From Hoeflea phototrophica DFL-43 (GTDB lineage Bacteria; Pseudomonadota; Alphaproteobacteria; Rhizobiales; Rhizobiaceae): a stretch of DNA of 64,000 nt. The stretch lies in contig NZ_CM002917.1 of NCBI RefSeq assembly GCF_000154705.2, positions 1,754,461-1,818,460 of the forward strand, given 5' to 3'. The notes under the pieces were generated by a model that saw nothing but the letters and a program-made list of their open reading frames with translations, made no database searches and was not told the DNA's origin. The translations under genes were made by a program, and so were the position numbers. This document shows positions 9,893-19,165 of the stretch, piece by piece (within the stretch, counting starts at the first letter, position 1; each line of letters begins with the position of its first letter).

Positions 9893-10861
9893 TCATGACA
9901 TCCACTCCAGTGGAGCCTTCTGGGAAAAAGCGAGGCGTGACGCATCCGGAGTCCAGTCCAGTTCGGGCGCTTCCGCAACAATGCCATGTGGATTGGTGTC
10001 GCCGTCATTGAGGTAATAGCCCTCCTGTATGACCCGCATATTGACCGTTTCGCGCACTCCCGGCATCGACATGATGTCGCGTGCGTAGGCCCACAGCGCT
10101 GTATGATCACACAGGCGCTTGCGGATGCAGCGGAAAAACGGCCCGTAAACCGTATCGAACCGCACCAGAATGCAGAACAGCCGGATATCGCAGACCGACA
10201 GCGTGGGGCCGAGCAGGAAGCGCTGCGCGCTCAATCGGGTTTCAAGTTCCGCAAGTGTGGCAAAGACGGTCCCGACCGATTGGTCATAGTCTGCCTGCCT
10301 TCTGGCCAGTCCGGCCCGGTAGATCGGTTCAATCAGATCGCTCTTGAGCAATTCAAGCGTGCTCGTCATGCCGTCTTGAAACCTCTCCGGATGCAACCGG
10401 GATGCCGGCTGACCGGGCTGATTGTCGAGCCAGTGCAGAACATCCGATGAATCAGCCAGGGCCAGGCGTTGGCTGAACCTGTCCCAAAGGACGGGGACAG
10501 TCACCCTTCCGGAATAGTGCGGATTGGTGGCCGTGTAGAGCTGATGCACATGGCGAAAGACCGGGTCTTCGTACGTCTGGCCGTTGAGCGGGCCTTCGGG
10601 CAGGAGCCCGTAGCCTTCGATGCGCGGCCCACCCGCGATATGAAGCGGAACGGTTTCCTGCAAGCCCAGTATGGCGCGTGCAACAAGAGTGGCGTGGGAC
10701 CATGGGCAGCTCAGGGAGGCCACAAGAACATGTCTGCCGGGTTCAAAACCATGGTCATCATTGGTGCCGAATGATGACCAGTACGGACGTGATCCGGCAT
10801 TAACACCGGCTGGCAGTTTTTGTGCCGCATCTTGCCATTTTCCGTTGATCAATAAGCCCAT
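9893..10861 (-). CDS. Glutathionyl-hydroquinone reductase (Xi-class GST)
   Basis: Enzyme of the YqjG/EcM4/PcpF family that reduces glutathionyl-hydroquinones, releasing GSH from quinone adducts. The 322-residue length is typical. The catalytic C52 lies in SLSCPWSHATLVAR, and the upstream F/W-rich opening RPYWSSF and the strand GRVTVPVLWD match the family. The C-terminal helical domain includes LLGPTLSVCDIRLFCILVRF and the C-terminal NPHGIV, the classical NPxGIVP element that caps the active site. It is divergent from a LysR regulator (117-bp spacer), which may control it. Confidence 0.93.
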   Translation of the reverse strand: MGLLINGKWQDAAQKLPAGVNAGSRPYWSSFGTNDDHGFEPGRHVLVASLSCPWSHATLVARAILGLQETVPLHIAGGPRIEGYGLLPEGPLNGQTYEDPVFRHVHQLYTATNPHYSGRVTVPVLWDRFSQRLALADSSDVLHWLDNQPGQPASRLHPERFQDGMTSTLELLKSDLIEPIYRAGLARRQADYDQSVGTVFATLAELETRLSAQRFLLGPTLSVCDIRLFCILVRFDTVYGPFFRCIRKRLCDHTALWAYARDIMSMPGVRETVNMRVIQEGYYLNDGDTNPHGIVAEAPELDWTPDASRLAFSQKAPLEWMS

Positions 10862-10978
10862 TGCGATACCTGATTGATTTCGTGTGTCAAAACCAGCGTT
10901 AGAGTAGGGTCTTGAATATCAAAAAACTCTCCAGTTGACTGGTTCAAAAAACAGCAAAAGTGGTCTAATAGAGAGACC

Positions 10979-11896
10979 ATGTTGCCAGGCTTTGTACATT
11001 TGCGCGCGCTCGCCGCTGTCATGGAAGAAGGCGGCGTTCGCGCCGCATCAAAGCGGCTGGGCATTTCACACTCCGCCATCAGCCGTTCCTTGAGCGAGAT
11101 TGAAGCGACGACCGGTGTTGCGATGATCCAGCGCCAGACGCAGGGAAGAAAGCTCGAATTGACGCCCGAGGGGCGGGTCCTGGGCAAGGCTACCATAGCC
11201 GCGATCTCGGGGCTTGAGGCCGCGGTGAGTGACATATCCAGTCCGCAGAGCCGCAACGGCGTGGTCATTGCCACCACCGCATCCTTTGCCGCCCGTTGGT
11301 TGTTTCCGCGCATGAATGAAGCGAAGGGGATGCTTGATGGCCTTGATGTGTCGGTCAAAGTCAGCCGGGAAGTGGCGCCGCCTCAGTCCCAGGGCGCTGA
11401 CCTGGTGGTTCGAATGGGCAATGGACCCTGGTCTGAAAGCCGTGCCACCGCCCTGTGCAACGACTGGCTGCTGCCGGTGGCAAGCCCCGGTTATCTGCGG
11501 TCGATCGGGCCGGTGCGCATGATTACGGAAATGCGGTTGCTGCATGATCGCGATCCATGCGCCCAGTGGCGCCAATGGGTTGGTCTTCATGGTCCGGCGG
11601 ACGCCGATTGCGAGCAAGGTCCGCGCTACAATTCAGGAGACATTCTTTTGCGGGCGGCGGAATGCGGGGAAGGGGTGGCTCTGGCGCGGCTTTCCCAGAC
11701 GCGCGACAGTTTGACTGCCGGCCTGCTTGTCGCTCCATTTGGCGACAAGTCGATCAGCTTGCCGGATTCGATATGGCTGATTGAAAATCCGGCAACCGCG
11801 CGGCGCAGGCCAGTTGAGCGTGTGGCGCAATGGCTGCGCAAAACGCTTGCGGACGAAGAGGGATGGCCCGATACGCGCATCGCCTCTTGCGGATGA
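10979..11896 (+). CDS. LysR-family transcriptional regulator
   Basis: 305-residue LysR regulator with an N-terminal winged helix (FVHLRALAAVMEEGGVRAAS, then RLGISHSAISRSLSEIE, residues 5-65) and a periplasmic-binding-like effector domain (about residues 90-290). The effector domain has the family features PVASPGYLR and GEGVALARLS. The GcvA-like pattern, with an EE-G-V-AASK HTH and effector loops of this type, suggests an amino-acid or redox-related regulon, but the ligand is unknown. It is divergent from the glutathionyl-hydroquinone reductase, the usual LysR-target geometry. The spacer is unusually A-rich (10915-10960). Confidence 0.92.
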   Translation: MLPGFVHLRALAAVMEEGGVRAASKRLGISHSAISRSLSEIEATTGVAMIQRQTQGRKLELTPEGRVLGKATIAAISGLEAAVSDISSPQSRNGVVIATTASFAARWLFPRMNEAKGMLDGLDVSVKVSREVAPPQSQGADLVVRMGNGPWSESRATALCNDWLLPVASPGYLRSIGPVRMITEMRLLHDRDPCAQWRQWVGLHGPADADCEQGPRYNSGDILLRAAECGEGVALARLSQTRDSLTAGLLVAPFGDKSISLPDSIWLIENPATARRRPVERVAQWLRKTLADEEGWPDTRIASCG

Positions 11897-12007
11897 CAGG
11901 GCATGCGGCTATTTAGGCCGCAACTCCGGGCCGGAACCGCTTCTGCCCGGATTTTTGCACCCGATTTCTCCCGCTTGTTTGCGGGTAACCGCTAAAGGAA
12001 CAAGACC

Positions 12008-12430
12008 ATGGCGATTGAACGCACATTTTCGATGATCAAGCCCGATGCCACCAAGCGCAACCTGACTGGCGCCATCACCAAGGTATTCGAAGACAACGGC
12101 CTGCGCATCGTCGCCTCCAAGCGCGTCTGGATGAGCAAGCGCGAAGCCGAGGGCTTCTATGCTGTCCACAAGGAACGTCCTTTCTTCGGCGAACTGGTTG
12201 AAGGCATGACCTCCGGCCCGACCATCGTTCAGGTTCTCGAAGGCGAAAACGCGATCCTCAAGAACCGCGAAATCATGGGCGCCACCAACCCTGCCGACGC
12301 TGCTGAAGGCACCATCCGCAAGACCTACGCGCTGTCGATCGGCGAGAATTCGGTGCACGGTTCGGACGCTCCCGAAACCGCAGCCCAGGAAATCTCCTAC
12401 TGGTTCTCCGGCACCGAAATCGTCGGCTGA
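12008..12430 (+). CDS. ndk: Nucleoside diphosphate kinase
   Basis: Transfers the gamma phosphate of NTPs to NDPs via a phosphohistidine and balances nucleotide pools. The 140-residue product has the family opening [11 protein letters not shown] and the active-site signature NSVHGSD with catalytic H117. The start at 12008 is preceded by CTAAAGGAACAAGACC with an AAAGGA Shine-Dalgarno. It stands alone between a LysR gene and a strong terminator. Codon use appears biased towards C-ending codons (for example ATC, GGC, ACC), as expected of a well-expressed gene. Confidence 0.98.
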   Translation: MAIERTFSMIKPDATKRNLTGAITKVFEDNGLRIVASKRVWMSKREAEGFYAVHKERPFFGELVEGMTSGPTIVQVLEGENAILKNREIMGATNPADAAEGTIRKTYALSIGENSVHGSDAPETAAQEISYWFSGTEIVG

Positions 12431-12456
12431 GACCTTCTGCACATCGATTGAATGCG

Positions 12457-12488
12457 AAACGGCTCCCGAGAGGGGGCCGTTTCTGTTT
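12457..12488 (+). terminator. Rho-independent terminator after ndk
   Basis: An 11-bp stem (AAACGGCTCCC at 12457-12467 with 12472-12482, one G-U pair) and a GAGA tetraloop are followed by TTTCTGTTTT. It lies 26 bases past the ndk stop and 39 bases before the end of the convergent metallopeptidase gene, so it may act in both directions because the stem begins with A residues. Confidence 0.9.
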
Positions 12489-12526
12489 TGAGTGTCGCCA
12501 ACTGCCAGACGATCGTCAGCCGACGA

Positions 12527-13342
12527 CTACCGGTCCAGCGTTTCCGCCACCACGAGCAACTCGTCCACCATCTCATAACACATGGTGATCTTGACATCCT
12601 GGGGATCGTAGAAGGCGTTGACCTCGCCGCATTCAGCGGCTTCCAGCATCACCGGATTGGGCCAGTTGTAGTGGGTGTCGATCCATTCCGCGATGTCGGC
12701 GAGAACGCCGCTGTCTTCGAGGCCGATGCGCAGATCGTCGAAATCATCGCTCGGCTTCAGCTCGACCGAAACCATGCCCTGGGGTTTGTCGCTGTCGCGC
12801 AGGGCGTCTTCAAGCAGAACGTCCCACGAATCGAGCGCCAGTTCAGCATCATATTCGCAAGTCTCCAGACGCTCATCGGGAATGGCGCGCTTTCGGGCCT
12901 CCTCGGCATAGCTGTCCGGGTCGTACCCATGGGCAATGCAAAGGATCCGGTAAGCCCGCTGAATGTCGAGATCGTGCTCGCCGTAATAGGCGTGCTCACC
13001 GCCATCCGCCTTGAAGATCCGGTCAAATGCAAACCACATCGCTGCGGAATCGAGCAGGATTGGAGCAGGATCATCATAGGTTTCAAGCACCATCAGCGTG
13101 GCGAAAGCATCGACCGCATCTTCTTCCTGGCCAATCACCGGGAGTGCGAACTGGTCAATCAACGCATGCCCGATCTCGTGATGCAGAATCAGGATGATGT
13201 TGCTCAGCGCGATGTCGAAATCGGTTGCCGGGCCTGCCTGCTCGGATTCGGTTTGGGCCAGTCCGGGCTGCAACGGCACCGCTGTGCCAACGCACAAGGC
13301 CAAGCCGAAGGCTGCGGATCGCATCGTTGTCAGCACCGGCAT
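12527..13342 (-). CDS. Exported DUF4344-like putative metallopeptidase
   Basis: Predicted periplasmic zinc peptidase of 271 residues. The chosen start (13342) opens MPVLTTMRSAAFGLALCVG, a signal peptide with likely cleavage after LAQ (about residue 30). AGAGGTG precedes it, and it begins 4 bases after the moaE stop. The longer frame to 13381 would overlap moaE. The zinc-binding HEIGH (an HExxH motif) lies in LHHEIGHALIDQF, followed about 20 residues later by EEDAVDAFATL, in which E/D could supply the third ligand. Eight cysteine or acidic-rich blocks follow. The DUF4344 family is described as putative metallopeptidases; the substrate is unknown. Its position at the end of the moa cluster is probably transcriptional convenience. 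Confidence 0.82.
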   Translation of the reverse strand: MPVLTTMRSAAFGLALCVGTAVPLQPGLAQTESEQAGPATDFDIALSNIILILHHEIGHALIDQFALPVIGQEEDAVDAFATLMVLETYDDPAPILLDSAAMWFAFDRIFKADGGEHAYYGEHDLDIQRAYRILCIAHGYDPDSYAEEARKRAIPDERLETCEYDAELALDSWDVLLEDALRDSDKPQGMVSVELKPSDDFDDLRIGLEDSGVLADIAEWIDTHYNWPNPVMLEAAECGEVNAFYDPQDVKITMCYEMVDELLVVAETLDR

Positions 13343-13346
13343 CTCG

Positions 13347-13859
13347 TCACCTCTTGTCCCAGCGCGCCTTGGCCCGGTCATCGGAATCCTTGGCCGAAAC
13401 CCATTCGCCCGCGCCGCCGCCTTTGCGATGTTCCTTCTTCCAGAACGGTGCCTCGGTCTTGAGGTAGTCCATCAGGAAGGACGCGCCGTCAAAGGCTGCC
13501 TGCCGGTGCGGTGCTGTGGCGACCACCAGCACGATGTTGCAGCCCGGCGCGATTTTGCCATAGCGGTGGATCGCGGTAATGCCTGTCAGAGCGAAGCGCT
13601 TTGCCGCCTCATTGGCGATGGTGCGGATCGCGCGCTCGGCCATGCCGGGATAATGCTCGAGTTCAAGGCTCGACAGCCGCCCGCCTTCATCGCGGCAAAG
13701 CCCGGTGAAAGTCGCCACCGCGCCAATATCCGCCCGTCCTTCGGCAAGGGCGGCGATTTCCGAGGCGATGTCAAAGTCTTCAGCCTGAATGCGGACCGTG
13801 ACAGTTGCCGCCGAATGTTTGTCACTGTCGCCGCGAACGCCGCCGCTCATCTCAGCCAC
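13347..13859 (-). CDS. moaE: Molybdopterin synthase catalytic subunit
   Basis: Large subunit of molybdopterin synthase, which converts cyclic pyranopterin monophosphate to molybdopterin using the MoaD thiocarboxylate. The 170 residues include the family blocks IGAVATFTGLCRDEG, LELEHYPGMAE, IHRYGKIAPG and KTEAPFWKKE, the last carrying the conserved active-site lysines. The first 20 residues (Gly/Ser-rich) are an extension, and M4 is an equally good start. It overlaps moaD by 8 bases, so the two are translationally coupled and probably made in equal amounts. Confidence 0.96.
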   Translation of the reverse strand: MAEMSGGVRGDSDKHSAATVTVRIQAEDFDIASEIAALAEGRADIGAVATFTGLCRDEGGRLSSLELEHYPGMAERAIRTIANEAAKRFALTGITAIHRYGKIAPGCNIVLVVATAPHRQAAFDGASFLMDYLKTEAPFWKKEHRKGGGAGEWVSAKDSDDRAKARWDKR

Positions 13860-14109
13860 CCGTCATAGGCGGGAACAGTGCTATTTCCCGCGCAGCGCCG
13901 ATGGCTTCATCATGATCGGCATGTTCCTCGTCGATCGCGGCCCGGATCACTTGCGGAACCGCAAACACCGCTTCGTACTCTTCGCCAAGCGTCGCAAGGT
14001 GGGCGATCAGATCGCCCACGGTCTTGACGTTTTCGGGAAGCTCAAGCTCTTCCGATCCCTTGCCGAGGCGTTCGCGCACCCAGGCGAAATAGACAACTCG
14101 CATGCTCAT
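13852..14109 (-). CDS. moaD: Molybdopterin synthase sulfur carrier subunit
   Basis: Ubiquitin-like sulfur carrier. The 85-residue product ends FPPMTGG, with the C-terminal Gly-Gly that is adenylated by MoeB and converted to a thiocarboxylate. The fold's opening strand MRVVYFAWVRERLG is clear; a second ATG one codon pair downstream (M3) is an alternative start. It overlaps pgsA by 4 bases upstream and moaE by 8 bases downstream, in the order pgsA-moaD-moaE. Confidence 0.96.
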   Translation of the reverse strand: MSMRVVYFAWVRERLGKGSEELELPENVKTVGDLIAHLATLGEEYEAVFAVPQVIRAAIDEEHADHDEAIGAAREIALFPPMTGG

Positions 14110-14690
14110 TCATCCACCACATGGCGCAGCCCGGCGCGGAAATAGTCGTAACCGGTGTAAATCGTGATGACGGCCGCAACCCACAAAAGCCCGATGCCGA
14201 TCTGGGTCGTGTAGGGCAGAACCTTGTCGCCCGCGGGGCCCGCAAGCAGAAAGCCGAGTGCGACCATCTGCAATGCGGTTTTCCACTTGGCGATCCATGT
14301 CACCGGGACCGAAACCTTGAGCGCCGCCAAATATTCGCGAAGGCCCGAGACCAGGATTTCACGGCACAGGATGATGATCGCGGCCCAGATCGTCCAGCCG
14401 GCAATGGTTCCGTCCGCGGCGACCAGCAACAGGATCGAGGCCACCAACAGCTTGTCGGCTATCGGATCGAGCATGCGGCCGATGTTCGACGTCTGGTCCC
14501 AGGCGCGGGCCAGATAGCCGTCCAGGAAGTCCGTGACTGAGGCAATGAAGAAGATTGTCAGCGCCCACCAGCGTGCTGCGTCCGACCCGTGCAGCCGGCC
14601 TTCGATGAAGAAGCACAGCACAATCAGGGGGACCGCCAGGATACGGCCATAGGTGAGCAGATTCGGGATATTGAGTGCTGGCGATGCCAT
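14106..14690 (-). CDS. pgsA: CDP-diacylglycerol-glycerol-3-phosphate 3-phosphatidyltransferase
   Basis: Integral membrane enzyme that makes phosphatidylglycerol phosphate, the first step to phosphatidylglycerol and cardiolipin. The 194-residue product has the CDP-alcohol phosphotransferase signature DG-x2-AR-x8-G-x3-D-x3-D (DGYLAR ... GRMLDPIADK, about residues 58-84), and about five membrane helices. It opens IPNLLTYGRILAVP, as PgsA proteins do. It lies 117 bases downstream of uvrC, the frequent uvrC-pgsA-moaD-moaE order in alphaproteobacteria. Confidence 0.96.
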   Translation of the reverse strand: MASPALNIPNLLTYGRILAVPLIVLCFFIEGRLHGSDAARWWALTIFFIASVTDFLDGYLARAWDQTSNIGRMLDPIADKLLVASILLLVAADGTIAGWTIWAAIIILCREILVSGLREYLAALKVSVPVTWIAKWKTALQMVALGFLLAGPAGDKVLPYTTQIGIGLLWVAAVITIYTGYDYFRAGLRHVVDE

Positions 14691-14807
14691 GGGATGCCCC
14701 GTTGGAGAATGTGCTGCAAGATGCGCGGGAGCGGCCTGTCAGGTCAACCGCCAACAAGCCGGTTCGCGGCGGTTTATCGCAGATAATGGGCGAAATTCAG
14801 CGGGCAT

Positions 14808-16913
14808 TCACCGCTTGTCTTCGTGGAAATGATTGTAGATCAGTTCCGCCACGGCCTCAGAGATCCCCTCGACCTTGATCAGGTCATCGACACCGGCGCG
14901 CGAGACCGCCTTCGCCGTGCCGAAATGGTGCAGCAGTGCCCGCTTGCGCGACGGGCCGATCCCGCCGATTTCGTCGAGCGGGTTCTTGATCATCTCCTTC
15001 TTGCGCCGCGCCCGGTGGGTGCCTATGGCAAACCGGTGCGCCTCGTCACGCAGGCGCTGAACGAAGTACAGCACCGGATCGCGCGGCGGCAGCGTGAAAT
15101 CGGGTTTGCCTTCGACAAAGAACCGCTCGCGTCCGGCTTCACGGTCCATGCCCTTGGCCACCCCGATGGCGGTAATCTTGCCGGCGATGCCAAGCTCTTC
15201 GAGGATCTTGCGGACCGCGCTCATCTGCCCCTTGCCGCCATCGATCAGCACCAGGTCCGGCCAGGCCGGCATTCCAGCCTGGGCCGCGGCGTCCGTATCG
15301 GCGTCATCCGCGCTGTCGGGCTGGTTCGGGCCTTCCTCGCCATGATCCTTGATCAGCCGCGAGAAGCGGCGCTGCATGACTTCGCGCATCATGCCGAAGT
15401 CGTCGCCCGGGGTGATGTCCGTCGATTTGATGTTGAACTTCCGGTACTGGTTTTTCACGAACCCTTCGGGTCCCGCGACGATCATGCCGCCCACCGCATT
15501 GGTGCCCATGATGTGGGAGTTGTCATAGACCTCGATGCGCCTGGGCGGCCGGGGCAGGGCGAAGGTTTCGGCCAGTCCTTCGAGAAGCCGTGCCTGGCTT
15601 GCGGTCTCGGCCAGATGCCGTCCATGGGCTTCGCGCGCATTGGAGAGAACCTGGTCGACGAGCTCGCGCTTTTCGCCGCGTTGCGGCTCGCTGATTGTGA
15701 CCTTGCGCTCCATGCGCACCGAAAGTGCTTCCGCCAGCAGCGGCCTGTCCTCAAAATCGTTCGAGACGAGGATCATCCGCGGCGTCGGCTTGTCATCATA
15801 GAACTGGCCGATGAAGGCGCCCAGGATCTCGCCCGGCGCCAGCGATGGGTCGGCCTTGGGGAAATAGGCGCGGTTGCCCCAGTTCTGCCCGGTGCGGAAG
15901 AAGAACACCTGGATGCAGGCCATGCCCGCATCATGGTGGATGGCAAACACATCGGCCTCTTCAACCGTTTGCGGATTGATGCCCTGGTGGCTCTGCACAT
16001 GGCTGAGGGCCGAAAGGCGGTCGCGATAGACAGCGGCGCGTTCGAAATCGAGATCCTCGGAGGCGTCCTGCATGGCCCTCGACAGCTGCGCCTTCACCGT
16101 TTGGCTGCGGCCCGAGAGAAAATCCTTGGCTTCGCTCACCAGCCGCGCATAGCCCTCGGCATCGATCTCGCCGGTGCACGGGCCGGCACAGCGCTTGATC
16201 TGGTAGAGCAGGCAGGGCCTTGTCCGGCTTTCATAAACGCTGTCGGTGCAGGTGCGCAGAAGGAACGCGCGCTGCAACGCATTGATGGTGCGTCCGACCG
16301 CACCCGCAGAAGCAAAGGGGCCGAAATAGGACCCTTTTCGCGAGCGTGCACCGCGATGCTTGAAGATCGCGGGCGCCTCGTGGTCTGCTGTCACCAGAAT
16401 ATAGGGAAACGACTTGTCGTCGCGCATCAGCACATTGAAGCGCGGCTTCAGCCGCTTGATGAGGTTTGCTTCAAGCAGCAGCGCCTCGGTCTCGGTGCGG
16501 GTGGTGACGAACTCCATGTTCGCCGTCTGCGCGATCATCCGCGTGATCCGGTTGGAGTGCCCGCGGCCCTGCGCGTAATTCGTCACCCGCTTCTTCAGGC
16601 TGCGCGCCTTGCCGACATAGAGGACGTCACCGGCCTCGTTGATCATCCGGTAGACACCGGGTTGATTGGGAAGGTGCTTGACGAAAGCCTGAATGACCTC
16701 CGCGCCTTTCAGACCAGGCGTGGCGACAGGGCTTTCGTTCCACTCGATGCCCGCGACATTTGCGACATCGGCGGGTGAGGGGGAGGAGGAACCTTCCAAG
16801 ATCTCGGTAGTCTCGTCCTCATCCGTACCTGTATCATCATACAGAACGCCGCCATCAACCGGGCTTTCGGCCTTGGATGGTTTTCTGGGCGAGGTGGGCG
16901 GCGTGCGAGTCAT
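14808..16913 (-). CDS. uvrC: Excinuclease ABC subunit C
   Basis: Dual-incision nuclease of nucleotide excision repair. The 701-residue product is somewhat longer than many UvrC proteins because of an acidic, low-complexity N-terminal extension (about residues 1-70). The GIY-YIG domain starts [20 protein letters not shown] (3' incision). The UVR motif is [14 protein letters not shown]. The UvrC/RNase H-like domain includes [11 protein letters not shown] and [11 protein letters not shown] (5' incision). The C-terminal tandem helix-hairpin-helix is [17 protein letters not shown] and [12 protein letters not shown]. Start choice within the extension is uncertain. Confidence 0.97.
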   Translation of the reverse strand: MTRTPPTSPRKPSKAESPVDGGVLYDDTGTDEDETTEILEGSSSPSPADVANVAGIEWNESPVATPGLKGAEVIQAFVKHLPNQPGVYRMINEAGDVLYVGKARSLKKRVTNYAQGRGHSNRITRMIAQTANMEFVTTRTETEALLLEANLIKRLKPRFNVLMRDDKSFPYILVTADHEAPAIFKHRGARSRKGSYFGPFASAGAVGRTINALQRAFLLRTCTDSVYESRTRPCLLYQIKRCAGPCTGEIDAEGYARLVSEAKDFLSGRSQTVKAQLSRAMQDASEDLDFERAAVYRDRLSALSHVQSHQGINPQTVEEADVFAIHHDAGMACIQVFFFRTGQNWGNRAYFPKADPSLAPGEILGAFIGQFYDDKPTPRMILVSNDFEDRPLLAEALSVRMERKVTISEPQRGEKRELVDQVLSNAREAHGRHLAETASQARLLEGLAETFALPRPPRRIEVYDNSHIMGTNAVGGMIVAGPEGFVKNQYRKFNIKSTDITPGDDFGMMREVMQRRFSRLIKDHGEEGPNQPDSADDADTDAAAQAGMPAWPDLVLIDGGKGQMSAVRKILEELGIAGKITAIGVAKGMDREAGRERFFVEGKPDFTLPPRDPVLYFVQRLRDEAHRFAIGTHRARRKKEMIKNPLDEIGGIGPSRKRALLHHFGTAKAVSRAGVDDLIKVEGISEAVAELIYNHFHEDKR

Positions 16914-17028
16914 TAAGCGATCTTATCAACGTCCCGTAGCGGCAGGGCAAGGTCTTCAACGCGCGTCGAAGACGGTTCCTGAACATCTGTTCCGTCTCCG
17001 CTCAGGCTGCTGACACGGATTGACACAT

Positions 17029-17793
17029 TTATTCCCCAACACCGCTCACATCCGGCGTTTCCCACGCCAGATGCTGGCCGCCGTCGAGCGCGATCATCTG
17101 TCCGGTCACCGAGCGCGCCGCATGGAGATAGCGGATGGTGGCGCCGAATTCCGAGAGGTCGGGCCCTCGTTCGAGCGGCACCGCCTCCGCCTGTCGGGCA
17201 AAGTCATCGGCCTTCTGGCGCTCGTTTGCGAGCGTCGGACCTGGTCCGATCGCGTTGACCCGGATGCGTGGCGCCAGCGCCTGTGCCATGGTCTGCGTTG
17301 CGGTCCAGAGCGCTGATTTTGACAGCGTGTAGGAAAAGAACCGCGGCGTGAGTCTCCAGACCCTTTGATCGATGATGTTGACGATCAGGCCCTCGCGTCC
17401 GTCTGGCAGGCCGTTGGCCATGGCCTCCGCAAGGATCGCCGGCGCCTTCAGATGAATCGCGAAATGCCGATCGAACAGATCCTCATCGAAACGGCTCACC
17501 TCATCATCCTCGAACACCGAAGCATTGTTGACGATCAGCTCCGGTGAGCCCAGATGCGCTACCACATCGGCGTACAGCTTGCGCACCTGCGCCGTCTCCG
17601 ACAGGTCTGCGGTGAACACCTCTGCCGTGCCGCCCTGAGTCCGGATGGTGCCGGCCACCGCTTCCGCTTCCGCGCGGCTGGAATTGGCATGAACCGCCAC
17701 GCTGAAGCCGTGGGCGGCAAGATCAAGCGCAATGGCTTCGCCGATCCGGCGCGCGGCGCCGGTAACAAGTGCAATTTTGTTGGTAGCAGTCAT
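17029..17793 (-). CDS. Short-chain dehydrogenase/reductase, pteridine reductase/FolM-like
   Basis: NAD(P)H-dependent oxidoreductase of 254 residues from the ATG at 17793 (MTATNKIALVTG). Its cofactor motif TGAARRIGEA is the TGxxRRIG variant seen in FolM/PTR1-type pteridine reductases, where the arginines favour NADPH. The NNAS motif (IVNNASVFEDD) and the YTLSKSAL catalytic block (Y-x3-K) are present, with an unusual D (NIIDQR) in place of the classical serine region. That feature is also common in FolM-like proteins. Physiological substrate is not certain; dihydropterin is an inference. It is flanked by uvrC and a Na+/Ca2+ exchanger in the same direction. Confidence 0.88.
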   Translation of the reverse strand: MTATNKIALVTGAARRIGEAIALDLAAHGFSVAVHANSSRAEAEAVAGTIRTQGGTAEVFTADLSETAQVRKLYADVVAHLGSPELIVNNASVFEDDEVSRFDEDLFDRHFAIHLKAPAILAEAMANGLPDGREGLIVNIIDQRVWRLTPRFFSYTLSKSALWTATQTMAQALAPRIRVNAIGPGPTLANERQKADDFARQAEAVPLERGPDLSEFGATIRYLHAARSVTGQMIALDGGQHLAWETPDVSGVGE

Positions 17794-17936
17794 CGATATC
17801 CCGGTTTGCAGCCGTCTTCCGGTGAACGGCGCGTTGTCCCGCAATGCCCGGCGTCAGAGCTGACGCGAGACATTGTGAGTTATGGCACACACAATGAGTT
17901 TACCTGCGCGGCGGTTTTGGCCGCGCAAGGCAAACA

Positions 17937-18875
17937 TCAAAACACCGAGAGGATATAGGCGGTAAAAACCGCAAGCATAGCGGCGCCACCAAGCTTTTTG
18001 ATGGGTACGTTCCAATGGGCCAGCGCCACAACCAACAGGCTTGCGGCCAGCATCACCCACATGTCGATGCTGACGATCCGGCTGTCGACATCAAGCGGCA
18101 GGATGACGGCGGTGCCGCCGAGAATGAGGCCCATGTTGAAGATGTTGGAGCCAACCACATTGCCGATCGCAACGGCTGCCGATCTGCGCCACGCCGCCAT
18201 CACCGAGGTGACCAGTTCCGGCAGCGATGTGCCGATGGCCACGATCGTCAGGCCGATCACCGTCTCGCTGGCGCCCAGCATACGTGCGAGATGCGATGCG
18301 CCCTCAACGGTCAGCCAGGCGCCGATCGGCAGGCCAATCAAACCGCCGACAATGAACAGCGCTGTCTTCCAGGTTTCCTGGGGAACTTCGGGGACATCAT
18401 CATGATAGTCATGAACCTCCACCGCGTCTCCGCTGCGTGCGGTCCTGATCTGCCAGCCAAGATAAAGCACGATCATCGAGAGCAAAATCGCTCCGTCGAG
18501 CCGGCTCAGGCTGCCAAAAGCCATCATCGCCATCAGCACAACCGTCATGCCGATCATCACCGCGAGCGATTTGCCGATCCCATCCTCACGGCAATTGATG
18601 GTCATCAAAAGTGCGGGCGCACCGAGCACCAGCAGCACATTGGCAATGTTGGAACCGACCACATTGCCGATCGCGATTCCGGACACGCCATCAAAAGCGG
18701 CCTGCAACGAGACGAACAATTCCGGCGCAGATGTCCCGAATGCCACAATTGTCAGGCCGATGATGAGTGGGTCGATACAGAGTTTCTCTGCGAGCGCAAC
18801 AGCACCACGAACCAGGTAGTCGCCTGCGAACACAAGGACGACGAGGCCCGCAATCAGGGTCAGGATGCTCAACAT
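17937..18875 (-). CDS. Calcium/sodium antiporter (CaCA family, YrbG-like)
   Basis: Inner-membrane cation exchanger of 312 residues with ten predicted helices in two inverted repeats. Each repeat carries the alpha motif that forms the ion path: GTSAPELFVSL (about residues 47-57) and GTSLPELVTSVMA (about residues 212-224), followed by IGNVVGSNIANV and IGNVVGSNIFNMG. The acidic loop HDYHDDVPEVPQE separates the halves on the cytoplasmic side. The YrbG family is best known as calcium/sodium exchangers; the actual ions used here are unproven. Confidence 0.93.
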   Translation of the reverse strand: MLSILTLIAGLVVLVFAGDYLVRGAVALAEKLCIDPLIIGLTIVAFGTSAPELFVSLQAAFDGVSGIAIGNVVGSNIANVLLVLGAPALLMTINCREDGIGKSLAVMIGMTVVLMAMMAFGSLSRLDGAILLSMIVLYLGWQIRTARSGDAVEVHDYHDDVPEVPQETWKTALFIVGGLIGLPIGAWLTVEGASHLARMLGASETVIGLTIVAIGTSLPELVTSVMAAWRRSAAVAIGNVVGSNIFNMGLILGGTAVILPLDVDSRIVSIDMWVMLAASLLVVALAHWNVPIKKLGGAAMLAVFTAYILSVF

Positions 18876-19165
18876 ACCGGGGAATCAACACTCGCAAGAT
18901 AGATCGTACCTGATCTCATATAGGTGTGCATGGGTGGTGCGCAATGGAGCCGGGCGGAGCCTGATGCGAATTTGTTGCTGAAAAGCAACAACACACCACG
19001 CCATGTTTCCGCCGCTGTGTTTTCACATTCCCGCTGCTGCAACGCCGCATTCGATCTCCATCTTGAGGTTGTTGGGGGCGCCCAAACACATCGTTCCGGC
19101 ATGCACGGGTCAAAGGCTTGATGCCTCATCCCGCAGGCAGGATCGGAACCAACAAGGAGTAACAC

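Noticed and set aside
14823..16778. Long 651-codon open frame on the plus strand
   Set aside because: It is antisense to uvrC, which has full domain structure. The plus-strand frame has no motif and is a GC-rich shadow.
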